From NCBI GenBank assembly GCA_030427705.1, contig JAUIBR010000028.1, positions 26,566 to 90,565 of the forward strand: a stretch of DNA of 64,000 nt, in the 5' to 3' direction. The DNA comes from a bacterium. Lineage in GTDB: Bacteria; Myxococcota_A; Bradymonadia; Bradymonadales; Bradymonadaceae. The notes under the pieces were generated by a model. The model made no database searches. It saw nothing but the letters and a program-made list of their open reading frames with translations, and was not told the origin of the DNA. Position numbers and translations under genes: made by a program. Each line of letters opens with the position of its first letter. The first letter of the stretch is position 1. This document shows positions 50,690 to 58,720 of this stretch, piece after piece.

Positions 50690-50761
50690 CCCCTAGCCCC
50701 TAGCCGCTAGCCCCCAAGCCGCTAGCCCCCAAGCCGCTAGCCCCCAAGCCGCTAGCCGCTA
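50687..50761. repeat. CTAG array shared by two convergent stop codons
   Basis: CCCTAGCCCCTAGCC then four or five CCCCAAGCCGCTAG units. The left end is the TAG of the glycosyltransferase (50687-50689) and the right end the TAG of the phosphoesterase (50759-50761), so the array fills the gap exactly. Confidence 0.92.
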
Positions 50762-51484
50762 GCCGACCTCTCGACCATCACGGAAGAGTTTGATCTCGTT
50801 GCGAGTCAGCAATGCCCAGTCGATGTGTCCGCAGCACAGGCTGCCGGTGTTGATGAACGTGCCGCCGGGCAAGTCCATGGTTCGTAATCGATGCGAGTGG
50901 CCCATCACGACCACATCCGGGCTTCCCTGCAAGACGCTGGCGGCACCAGCCGCCGCAATGTCTAGTTTCTTGCCCTCTCTTTTCACCTTCGGCCGCGCCT
51001 TTTCGACGGCGACAGGTACAGACCCCATCGCCCTCGCGATGCCATCTAGGTTCGCTCGGACGAACCAACCCGCAGCGAAGTTAGCCGCCGATTCCAGTGG
51101 CCGAATCTGCTTCAGAGCCACATCGAACTGATGACCATGCTGAACGCGCACATGAAGCCCCTCGACATCGAAATCCAGAAACTCCGGGACGCCAGCATTT
51201 TTGAGGGCGATGTCGTGATTCCCAAAGACGCGATAGGTGCTCTCGATTTGCCCAACCACTTTGGGATAAGCCAGGCGCGTTTCCTCAAGCCAAGCACGCC
51301 ATCCACCCGGAAACAACGGACGGGAGAGGTCGAACGCATCACCTACAACCACGATTTCGTCTGCATGCTCACGCATGGTCTCAAACAACTCCAGAAGCTG
51401 TTCTGAACTTGCGGAACAACGCGACATGCCGCGAGGCGCCAGGTGAAGGTCCGAGATGAATGCTATCGAACGGGTCGAGATCAT
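50759..51484 (-). CDS. UDP-2,3-diacylglucosamine diphosphatase-like metallophosphoesterase
   Basis: A 241-residue calcineurin-type protein with blocks AFISDLHLAPRG (D-x-H), EIVVVGDAFDLSRP (GD), TYRVFGNHDIAL (GNHD), VQHGHQFD and VVMGHSHRLRT (GHxH). Spacing resembles LpxH and its relatives, which hydrolyse UDP-2,3-diacylglucosamine, but the LpxH-specific residues cannot be confirmed by eye. Other substrates are possible. It is the last gene of a run that starts with the beta-helix protein at 55464; the preceding lipoprotein ends 10 bp upstream. Confidence 0.75.
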   Translation of the reverse strand: MISTRSIAFISDLHLAPRGMSRCSASSEQLLELFETMREHADEIVVVGDAFDLSRPLFPGGWRAWLEETRLAYPKVVGQIESTYRVFGNHDIALKNAGVPEFLDFDVEGLHVRVQHGHQFDVALKQIRPLESAANFAAGWFVRANLDGIARAMGSVPVAVEKARPKVKREGKKLDIAAAGAASVLQGSPDVVVMGHSHRLRTMDLPGGTFINTGSLCCGHIDWALLTRNEIKLFRDGREVG

Positions 51485-51494
51485 GGCTTCGAAT

Positions 51495-52367
51495 TCACCA
51501 CATCAGCGAGAAGCCGCCGGCAGGCGCGATGACAAAGCTGTCGAAGTCGGCGGGTTCGCCATAAATCTCGGGCTCAAAGGCCAGCGACATGATCGTAACT
51601 TCGAGAGTGAAGTAGAATGGCCGCCAACCCAACATCGTGCCGAGCGTCGCACCGTAGTAGTACATCGTCTCGTTGCGAATGAGCTCATCAGGGCCCGCCG
51701 CGCGGATCTCCGCTGGTAGTCGGCTGACAAACTCATCGGGGAGGGCTTGTTGCACGTCCACAAACGAAACCATCAATCGAGGCGCGAACCAGAAGTGGAT
51801 ATTGTCTTTGTACGACAACCCGGCCGAGACCAGGAAGTCCAAGTCTTGTCGCGTCCATTCGGCCAATTTCAGGTAATCGCTAACGATGTCGACGGAGCCG
51901 GTGTGATAGGCGTAACCGCCTTGCACGGCGAGCGCGAAGACACCGTCAGAGCTTTCAAAGACCTGTAGTTTGGCATCGCCTTTGGCGACGTTGAAATCGT
52001 ATCGAAAGCCAACGTCCAAGCCTTCCAAGAGTTCGACGACCCCAATCCGGCCCATGATTTCTACGGTTGCGCCCGGTGTGAATAGCAACCACGAGCTGCC
52101 GACTTCGACGATGTCACGGTAATCAGGCTCAGGGATATCAGGACCATCTCCAAAACCGTTGACGCTGTTTTTTAGCGCGTCCGTGGCTTCCGACGTCTTG
52201 TCCAACGCGGTTGAATGCGCAGTCGAAGCAACGGTCAAAGACGCCTGAACGTGCCCAGGTTTGAGCGCTTTCGCCGGCGTCATATTCGTAAATGACGACG
52301 AACACCCCACCAAGAATAAGGCTGAAATTAACGCGACAAGGTTAGTCGTCTTTGTCGGGTTCGGCAC
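51495..52367 (-). CDS. Lipoprotein, possible outer-membrane beta-barrel-like
   Basis: This 290-residue protein has a lipobox (LFLVGC) near residue 22 and a C-terminus of alternating aromatic and small residues (FYFTLEVTIMSLAFEPEIYGEPADFDSFVIAPAGGFSLMW), ending in Trp as outer-membrane beta-barrels end in aromatic residues. The strand pattern (DVGFRYDFNVAKGDAKLQVFE, FALAVQGGYAYHTGSVDIVSD) fits a small barrel, but the lipobox is unusual for one. It starts inside the end of the roadblock gene (26-bp overlap), so the two are coupled. No family is known to me. Confidence 0.62.
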   Translation of the reverse strand: MPNPTKTTNLVALISALFLVGCSSSFTNMTPAKALKPGHVQASLTVASTAHSTALDKTSEATDALKNSVNGFGDGPDIPEPDYRDIVEVGSSWLLFTPGATVEIMGRIGVVELLEGLDVGFRYDFNVAKGDAKLQVFESSDGVFALAVQGGYAYHTGSVDIVSDYLKLAEWTRQDLDFLVSAGLSYKDNIHFWFAPRLMVSFVDVQQALPDEFVSRLPAEIRAAGPDELIRNETMYYYGATLGTMLGWRPFYFTLEVTIMSLAFEPEIYGEPADFDSFVIAPAGGFSLMW

Positions 52368-52677
52368 TTGGTAGAACCTCCATCCCGAATTGGCCCAGCG
52401 TGCTGTCTACGGACTTCTTAAGGCGCTCAAAGTTCAAGCGTTCATCGAACACAACGATCAGGAAATCGTCTTCGGCCTGAACGATGTAGATATTCTCGAG
52501 CGGTGGCCGTTTGCCTGTGATGAGCGTTTGATCTTCTTCTTCAGCTTTGATGCAACGCGCACTGCCGCGCTGCTCAATAATATATCCCCGATCATCCACC
52601 AAAACTGCAGCTTTGATATTGGGGTTATCGATCAAAGAATCGAGCAAAAGCTCACTGGTTGCGACTTGTACGGTCAC
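52342..52677 (-). CDS. Roadblock/LC7 domain protein
   Basis: A 111-residue protein with the roadblock/LC7 fold: NPNIKAAVLVDDRGYIIEQRGSA in the first half and ENIYIVQAEDDFLIVVFDERLNFERLKKSVDSTLGQF in the second. In bacteria such proteins (MglB-like) modulate small GTPases or form regulatory dimers, often in gliding and polarity systems of Myxococcota. No GTPase gene is nearby. The 3' end overlaps the next lipoprotein by 26 bp. It lies 67 bp after the Rieske gene in the same direction. Confidence 0.78.
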   Translation of the reverse strand: MTVQVATSELLLDSLIDNPNIKAAVLVDDRGYIIEQRGSARCIKAEEEDQTLITGKRPPLENIYIVQAEDDFLIVVFDERLNFERLKKSVDSTLGQFGMEVLPSAEPDKDD

Positions 52678-52744
52678 AACGCCTCCTATCCGTTGGGCTG
52701 GTGACTAGAGGCTATCCTTAAGGCCGTTGTCGCGCAAGCTGCGT

Positions 52745-53152
52745 CTAGATGAGCTTAATCTTCGGTGCTGCATTGCGAATCTCAACCACACCGTCGCCAA
52801 TCTCGATAACGTCGTACTTCTCGAGCGTGTCACCGTGGCAGGGACCTTGGAAGCAGAAGCCGGTGTCGACATCAAAGGTCGCACCGTGCATTGGGCACAG
52901 GATGAAGGATTTGCTGGGGTCCAAGAACTCGTTCTCGACCGCATCCATCGGGATTGACCAATGCGGGCAGCGGTTTTCGTAAGCAACCCAGTCGCCTTTC
53001 CACCGCATCACGAAGCCCTCGGCGTCCATTCCGAAGCTGTCTTCGTACGTGAAACCCTGAGCGTCTCCATCATCCTTCAGATGTGAAACGTCGACCTCAG
53101 CGATAGGGCCGCGACCCGGCATAATGACGTTGTCTTTGGGTTTATCAGTCAC
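52745..53152 (-). CDS. Rieske [2Fe-2S] ferredoxin-like protein
   Basis: A 135-residue soluble protein with the Rieske cluster motifs C-P-H (ENRCPHWSIPM) and C-P-M-H-G-A-T-F (ILCPMHGATFDVDTG), so one Cys and one His per iron as expected. A Cys pair elsewhere (GFCFQGPCHGD) could form the typical disulphide. Such proteins pass electrons to oxygenases or act in nitrite-reductase small subunits; no partner enzyme is nearby. It is ATGA-overlapped with the beta-helix gene upstream, a surprising partner. Confidence 0.85.
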   Translation of the reverse strand: MTDKPKDNVIMPGRGPIAEVDVSHLKDDGDAQGFTYEDSFGMDAEGFVMRWKGDWVAYENRCPHWSIPMDAVENEFLDPSKSFILCPMHGATFDVDTGFCFQGPCHGDTLEKYDVIEIGDGVVEIRNAAPKIKLI

Positions 53153-55464
53153 TTCAGCAACATCTTGTTCACAGGACGGTTCTCACCAGAACCTTTCGTT
53201 TCGCCGTTCCAGACGATCCACAGGTCGTCGCCAGCGGCATTGGGATGCTTTGTACGGTTGTTTCGAAGGCGTGTCTTGCCATCGATCTTGATCCCCATCG
53301 GGAACGTTGAACGCGGCGCAAAATTCCCCAGCCGGACACCCGCGCCAGGATCTTCTGAGTTATTGCCCGAGATCGTGCAGTCTTGCGTCGCGAACACAAA
53401 CGGCAACTTGAAGTTGTGCAGCGAGACCAGCTCTTCCATTTCTTCGTTCGCTTCCGTGATGGCGAACACGCCACCGCCCGACATCGCAGCCTTGTTGTTT
53501 CGGATATCCGCATCGTCGCCAATCTTCACGACCGCGTTGATGGCTCCGACTCCGCCGCCTGCGCCTTTGCTTGAGTTGTCGCGGATATCGGTTTCCTTGA
53601 CCAAGATTTCGGCGCCATTTTGAACGCCGATACCGCCACCCAAGCCCCGATCATGTTCGACGGAGTTATGTGCGACCTTGGCGTCAATCAGCTGTGTCGT
53701 GGCTAGACCAAAACCGCAAACTGCTCCACCTGTGTGTTTTGCGCGGTTGTGCTGTAGGTCGGCCGACTCGATCTTTGCTGTAGCCGCGCCACCATGCCAT
53801 CCCAGCACGAAGACCGCGCCACCTAAGCGTGATGCGTTGCGATGGAAACGAACATCATGTTCGTCATCGCCCTCAAGCAAGACCTGTGCGCTCAGCACGG
53901 CAAACGCACCACCACCAATGTTGGATTTATTATCGATGAACTCCGTGGCCACGAACTTCGCTTTTGAGTTCATGATGGCGACCGCACCGCCCAGGCCTTC
54001 TTTTTCCAGCCAAGCTCGGAACTTCACCTGGCTTGGTTTTAATTCGCCGGGTTCAGGTCCTTGAGCTGCGTTATGTGAGAACCGCGTTCCGCGCACCAAT
54101 ATCGGCTTCTTTAGGTCTTCCGCCCAGATCGCCCCGCCCGAGTGCGCGCGATTCTTCTGGAACATGCAATCTTTGACGACCACGACCGACGTCTTGGCGT
54201 TGAGTCCGCCACCGTGCCCCGCGATATTCTCAAGGAACTGACACGCCTGAATATTTACGCCGTGCCCTGGCAACTCAGCGCCTGCATTCTCTAGCCGCAC
54301 GCCCGATTTACCAAAGCCCTCGAGCACGCAGTTGAAGATGTTCATGCGCACTGAGCCCGTCGCGTGAATCCCGGTCTGTGGGACGCCCTCACGACCGACA
54401 AGATGGCAGCCATAAATGCCTTGCATCTGCCCGCTGGTGAACCGCACCGCAACAGGTGCATCCGTTGGAGGCAGGATGGTGACCCGGTCTGGGTCATCGA
54501 GCCCTTGCTCCATCAGCCAACGCAATCTCTGTTGGTTCGTTGCGCGCCCCGGCAATCGGTGGTTCACGACGATGCATCGGTCCGGGACCGTGCATGAGTG
54601 TTGGTAAACTCCCGGTGCGACCCGAATCTGGATCGCAGGGGTATCCTTCACGACGCGCTTCGCGGCATACGCCAGTGCCGCATCCAGTGACTTAAAGGGA
54701 CGCGCTTCGTTGTTGAGGCGTTCGGTCTCTTCGGAGGCTTGATCTCTCGCCGAGCCGCTCTTGATGTCGACATACAAGACCGGTTTGTCTTCCCAGCCTG
54801 CTGGGCAGAAGAAACCTCCGAAGCGCTCGACACCACCTCCAGAATCTTCGTCTTCTTTATCGTCCTTGTTCTCTTCGATCGCCCGTCGATGCTCGACGAA
54901 GTCCATGAGAGAATCGCCGTCATCCTCGTCGATCATGTCTTCGGGCGGTGAGCCAAGACCGAGGTCGAAGTCTTCGGAGACCTCAATCCCATCAGGCAGC
55001 GACTCGTCCAGCTCCGGCTCCATCACTTGTGGGCGGACCGGTTCATCGAACAGGTTGTTTGTATCCGATTGTTGCCGTCGAGCCGTGCGTTGCTTGAACT
55101 GCTGGTCGTGCGAAATTCTTGCCTGGTTACGACAGAATAGACCAAACACGAACAGTAAGATTGCGCCCGCATAAAACGGGCTCGAGCCTGTATGTGTGAA
55201 GTCTTTTCGGCAGTAAGGAGCAGCAATTTGGGCGCGATCCGGAAGCCCCGCAGGAACTGCGGCCTCTTCCAGCTCGAGGTCAGACTGGATCAAGCGAATG
55301 CGCGTCATCAACGGGTCCGTGTCTGCCTCCGAGACAAATTCCATCGCCATGCGATCAGACGTCTCGTAGATGCAATTCGCCCACTGCGCCTGTGACCCAA
55401 TGGCCAACAAAACAGCGATGATCAACGACGCCCCACCAATCTGACGCCACACTTCAGGGCTCAA
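53149..55464 (-). CDS. Membrane-anchored right-handed beta-helix protein
   Basis: A 771-residue protein with two N-terminal membrane segments (residues 8-28 and 98-115), an acidic linker (about 130-220), and a large parallel beta-helix from about residue 290. The helix shows rungs such as DCMFQKNRAHSGGAIWAED, EFIDNKSNIGGGAFAV and DADIRNNKAAMSGGGVFAI. The N-terminal part of the helical domain (DKPVLYVDIKSGSARD, RPFKSLDAALAYAAKR) matches DUF1565/pectate-lyase-like proteins. There is no catalytic signature, so it may be an adhesin or scaffold. It starts a co-linear run of Rieske, roadblock, lipoprotein and phosphoesterase genes. Confidence 0.78.
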   Translation of the reverse strand: MSPEVWRQIGGASLIIAVLLAIGSQAQWANCIYETSDRMAMEFVSEADTDPLMTRIRLIQSDLELEEAAVPAGLPDRAQIAAPYCRKDFTHTGSSPFYAGAILLFVFGLFCRNQARISHDQQFKQRTARRQQSDTNNLFDEPVRPQVMEPELDESLPDGIEVSEDFDLGLGSPPEDMIDEDDGDSLMDFVEHRRAIEENKDDKEDEDSGGGVERFGGFFCPAGWEDKPVLYVDIKSGSARDQASEETERLNNEARPFKSLDAALAYAAKRVVKDTPAIQIRVAPGVYQHSCTVPDRCIVVNHRLPGRATNQQRLRWLMEQGLDDPDRVTILPPTDAPVAVRFTSGQMQGIYGCHLVGREGVPQTGIHATGSVRMNIFNCVLEGFGKSGVRLENAGAELPGHGVNIQACQFLENIAGHGGGLNAKTSVVVVKDCMFQKNRAHSGGAIWAEDLKKPILVRGTRFSHNAAQGPEPGELKPSQVKFRAWLEKEGLGGAVAIMNSKAKFVATEFIDNKSNIGGGAFAVLSAQVLLEGDDEHDVRFHRNASRLGGAVFVLGWHGGAATAKIESADLQHNRAKHTGGAVCGFGLATTQLIDAKVAHNSVEHDRGLGGGIGVQNGAEILVKETDIRDNSSKGAGGGVGAINAVVKIGDDADIRNNKAAMSGGGVFAITEANEEMEELVSLHNFKLPFVFATQDCTISGNNSEDPGAGVRLGNFAPRSTFPMGIKIDGKTRLRNNRTKHPNAAGDDLWIVWNGETKGSGENRPVNKMLLK

Positions 55465-55550
55465 CTAAACGCTCGCTTTGGCTCGCAATTCACCGGGTGA
55501 TTGTACCTTCAATTCCTGACCTGTCACGAAACGGCTCGCTTCGCTAGCGG

Positions 55551-58493
55551 CTAGGGCCATTGATGCTGATTGGCAACTACGAGATCGGTAAGCGCTTCGA
55601 TTGCTTCGGTGCTTTCGGGGAGGAGCGTTGTGACCGTTTCAGAAACGTTGGACCAGCGGTCACCGTTGACCCATGTGGTGCCTTCGAAGTCGTGCAGGCC
55701 TAGTGCGACTTGCAGCGAGGGTAGGCTGTACCAGGATTCAGTTTCTTCTAGATCCTCGACCAGCGCCAAGTCCAAGGCCAGACGCAAGGCGAGCGTGTTT
55801 TCGAAGCCGACGATGCGCTCGAAACCACGGTTAAGGGCGTGGGTGTCGAACATCTCGTCATGGTCGTGCGTGAGCGACATGAGTAAGAATGCGCTCTGGA
55901 TGGGGTTTGGTTCTTGGTCTGTGGTCTTTGGTTCTTGGTTCTTGTCTTCTTCTAGAGGAAGTTTGAGGTTCCAGAGTTCTTCGATGGGTTCTGGGTTTTG
56001 GTGCAGGCACCATGCGTCGATGCAGCCGAAGACCTTTTCGTGATGCATGTCGATCATGGCGTCATCCAAGCTGTCGACGCCGCGGCCGTTCAACCATCCG
56101 TTGAGCTGCGCCCAGTGTGCGCCATCGACGAAGGACCAGTCCAGGAAGACATGGCAGCTGTACGCATTCACCTGCACATAGAATCCGAGGTCGCGGATGT
56201 CGCGAACGCTGCGCAAGAACTCGTGTCCTGTGATTACATCGCGGAAGCGTGCAAACCCGCCGTGTGGCAGCTGCAAGGCGTCCGAAAAGTCGGTCTGAAC
56301 AACGCCGTGTGTACGGTCGTTGTAGCCAACGGAGCGGTGAATCCAGCCAGAACTATCGCCAAACCGGTTGTGGTAGACCACCAGGCCGCGCTCTCCATCA
56401 CGCATATTCGAGTAGGCGAAGATATTCTCTTCGACCCCATGCTCGTTGTTGACGTCGAAGAGGTAGAAATTCTCGACCTCAGCAAACAGGCGTCGTTTGT
56501 GCAGCAGCGGGAAGACCCGTTGTTCGTGATACCGGACGAATCCCTCGTCTTCATGCTCGTCCAAGAGCGGCTTCGAGAAGTCCATTCCGTACTTCTCCGC
56601 AAAGCCTTCAATCTGTCCATGGCCCAGCATTGGCAGACCTGGCAGCGTCACCATCATCGTGCAGATGCCGAAGTACTTGTCGTCCTTTCCGAACTGGTCG
56701 ACCGCGGTGTCTTCGTCCGGGTTGTTCATGAAGTTGACGTAGCGCTTCAGAATCTGCGGGTCGAACTCGAGCGTGTTTCGCATCAACAGCCGGTACTCGT
56801 CGTTCTTTTCGTCCCGCAACATGTTCATGAACGCACTGTTGTAGACACGGTGCATGCCCAGCGAGCGGACGAAGTACCCCTCAAGCATCCAGAACGCTTC
56901 GGCCAGAAGCAGAGTATCGGGGCATTCCTCGGCGACGCGGTCGACGACCTCGGCCCAGAATTCCTTGGGAATCCGCTGGTGCAGCTCATCACGCGTCATG
57001 CCGTAATCCGAGCGCGATGGGATGGCGCCGCCGTGACCAGGCTCGGGGAACCACAGACGTTGGATGTGCTTGGTGACTAGCGTCATCGCCGCATCAAATC
57101 GAATGATGGGGAACATGCGCGCGACGTGCAGAATCTTCTGGATCACTGCTTCGCGAGCTTCTGGATTGGCGTAGTCGATCTGCGCAGTGTCGTTCCACGG
57201 CATCGAGGTACCGTCGTTACCGTGATAGATGAACCGTTCTTCGCCTGTGTTGTGGTCATATCGCTTGAACACAACCGCGGCATCGGACTGGCTGAAGTAC
57301 CCGTCTTCGATGTTTACACTGATATGGTCGGCATCGCTTAAGTCCGCACCGTTGAACGTGTAACCCGGGAATGGGCTGTGTGGCAGACTCAGCAATCTAT
57401 CTGGGTGATGGCGCACCCAATCACTGTCGATCCCGACGTGATTCGGAACCATGTCGGCGGCCAGCCGCACGCCATACTTCCAGGCCTTATCTTTGAGCTG
57501 GTGGTAGCCTTCATAACCGCCAAGTTGGTGGGCGATCGCGTAGTCATACAGCGAGTAGGCCGACGCCACCGCGTCGTGGCTTCCGCACATTTGCTTGATA
57601 CGTCGAGAAGCGTCGGAGCGCTCCCAGAGGCCAATCATCCACAGGCCCGTAATCCCGCGTTGCGCGAAGATTTCAAATTCTTGCTCAGGGATGTCCTGTA
57701 GCTTGTTGATCTCGTAGCCGTATTTCTTCGAGAGCTGATGCAGCCAGACGTAGATGTTCTTGGCGATGAGGACAACGCTCGGCATCCACTCCTTGTCTTC
57801 GCTGAATCGCTCAGGCTCGCCGTAATCAAAGGTGTAGACCTCGCTTGTGGGGCGGCCGCCAGCAAATCCGAACTTCACTTCTTCTGTGAGCTTGTCTTTG
57901 CTTCGCAGAAGGAAGGATAACAGCTCCGGCCGCAGATACGGCGCCCAGTTCGCCACCACGAAATCAATCTGAGCGGAGAGGTCATCGGGCGCGATGGTGA
58001 AAGGCCGCATCAAGAACGTGTGAAGGGCGTCGCTCTCCATGTTTGGAGCGTCCTCGAGGAGCTTGAACATCGTACTGATGTCAGCTTTCGCCGCCGGGCA
58101 ATGCACCATCGACCTGAACGCTTTTGCCGCCGGATTCAGCGAGGCGAGCGCGTTCGTGAGCACCTCGAAGTTTGAGGTGACGTCGCCAACAAGGAGCCCG
58201 GGAAGCAACAGCGATGGATTCTCGACCATCGTCACACCCGAAGGATATTGGGCGGACCAATGGTCAATGACGTCGCGTGCGGCGGCGTCGAGCGCAATAA
58301 ACGCCCCCACCTTGCCCGCTGACACCATCAGCTCAGGATTATTGAGCGCCTCATTTGCCAGGTTGATGCGTGATACAAGCTCGTGCATCTGCAGGCCTGA
58401 CGGCGCCCAGAGTAGCCCATCACTATCGAAGTCTTGGTCAGTGAGGCCAAAATCGCTTTTGGCCAGACGAGTCACACGGATGCCCGAAATCAT
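55551..58493 (-). CDS. GH13 alpha-amylase family protein (large, 980 aa)
   Basis: A 980-residue protein with an N-terminal region I do not recognise (1-290) and a GH13 barrel. Motifs: DMVPNHVGIDSDW (region I), IIRFDAAMT with the catalytic nucleophile Asp (region II), LLLAEAFWM with the acid/base Glu (region III), and MNNPDED with the third Asp (region IV). No signal peptide is seen, so it is cytoplasmic and probably acts on stored glucan or maltooligosaccharide. Residues about 848-864 (DKNQEPKTTDQEPNPIQS) are a low-complexity insert encoded by a GGTTCTT-like word (55904-55945). The TAG stop abuts a CTAG word. Confidence 0.8.
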   Translation of the reverse strand: MISGIRVTRLAKSDFGLTDQDFDSDGLLWAPSGLQMHELVSRINLANEALNNPELMVSAGKVGAFIALDAAARDVIDHWSAQYPSGVTMVENPSLLLPGLLVGDVTSNFEVLTNALASLNPAAKAFRSMVHCPAAKADISTMFKLLEDAPNMESDALHTFLMRPFTIAPDDLSAQIDFVVANWAPYLRPELLSFLLRSKDKLTEEVKFGFAGGRPTSEVYTFDYGEPERFSEDKEWMPSVVLIAKNIYVWLHQLSKKYGYEINKLQDIPEQEFEIFAQRGITGLWMIGLWERSDASRRIKQMCGSHDAVASAYSLYDYAIAHQLGGYEGYHQLKDKAWKYGVRLAADMVPNHVGIDSDWVRHHPDRLLSLPHSPFPGYTFNGADLSDADHISVNIEDGYFSQSDAAVVFKRYDHNTGEERFIYHGNDGTSMPWNDTAQIDYANPEAREAVIQKILHVARMFPIIRFDAAMTLVTKHIQRLWFPEPGHGGAIPSRSDYGMTRDELHQRIPKEFWAEVVDRVAEECPDTLLLAEAFWMLEGYFVRSLGMHRVYNSAFMNMLRDEKNDEYRLLMRNTLEFDPQILKRYVNFMNNPDEDTAVDQFGKDDKYFGICTMMVTLPGLPMLGHGQIEGFAEKYGMDFSKPLLDEHEDEGFVRYHEQRVFPLLHKRRLFAEVENFYLFDVNNEHGVEENIFAYSNMRDGERGLVVYHNRFGDSSGWIHRSVGYNDRTHGVVQTDFSDALQLPHGGFARFRDVITGHEFLRSVRDIRDLGFYVQVNAYSCHVFLDWSFVDGAHWAQLNGWLNGRGVDSLDDAMIDMHHEKVFGCIDAWCLHQNPEPIEELWNLKLPLEEDKNQEPKTTDQEPNPIQSAFLLMSLTHDHDEMFDTHALNRGFERIVGFENTLALRLALDLALVEDLEETESWYSLPSLQVALGLHDFEGTTWVNGDRWSNVSETVTTLLPESTEAIEALTDLVVANQHQWP
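55904..55945. repeat. GGTTCTT-type word inside the GH13 gene
   Basis: GGTTTGGTTCTTGGTCT, GTGGTCTTTGGTTCTTGG and so on. The same word family fills the intergenic island at 31164-31228. Here it is in frame and codes for NQEPKTTDQEP on the minus strand. Confidence 0.85.
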
Positions 58494-58561
58494 GCTTCCT
58501 CCAGTTGGCCGTCATATACTTGCATGTGGTGGTTGGTACAAGTCTAGCTGAGCGGCGAAGC

Positions 58562-58675
58562 CCCGAACTCTGAGCGAAGCGAACTCTGAGCGCGTCAGCG
58601 CGAATTCTGAGCGCAGCGAATTCTGAGCGCGTCAGCGCGAATTCTGAGCGCAGCGAATTCTGAGGCCCGCAGGGC
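58562..58675. repeat. TGAGCG / GAATTC word array (upstream of kinase)
   Basis: Alternating CTGAGCGCAGCGAATT and CTGAGCGCGTCAGCGCGAATT units (about five), in the divergent gap between the GH13 and kinase genes. The same words in opposite orientation occur on the far side of the kinase gene (60375-60605), so the gene is flanked by inverted copies of the array. Confidence 0.88.
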
Positions 58676-58720
58676 CGAGTAAGACTGTTCAACTGAACGA
58701 AATCGCACTAATCTAGTCCC

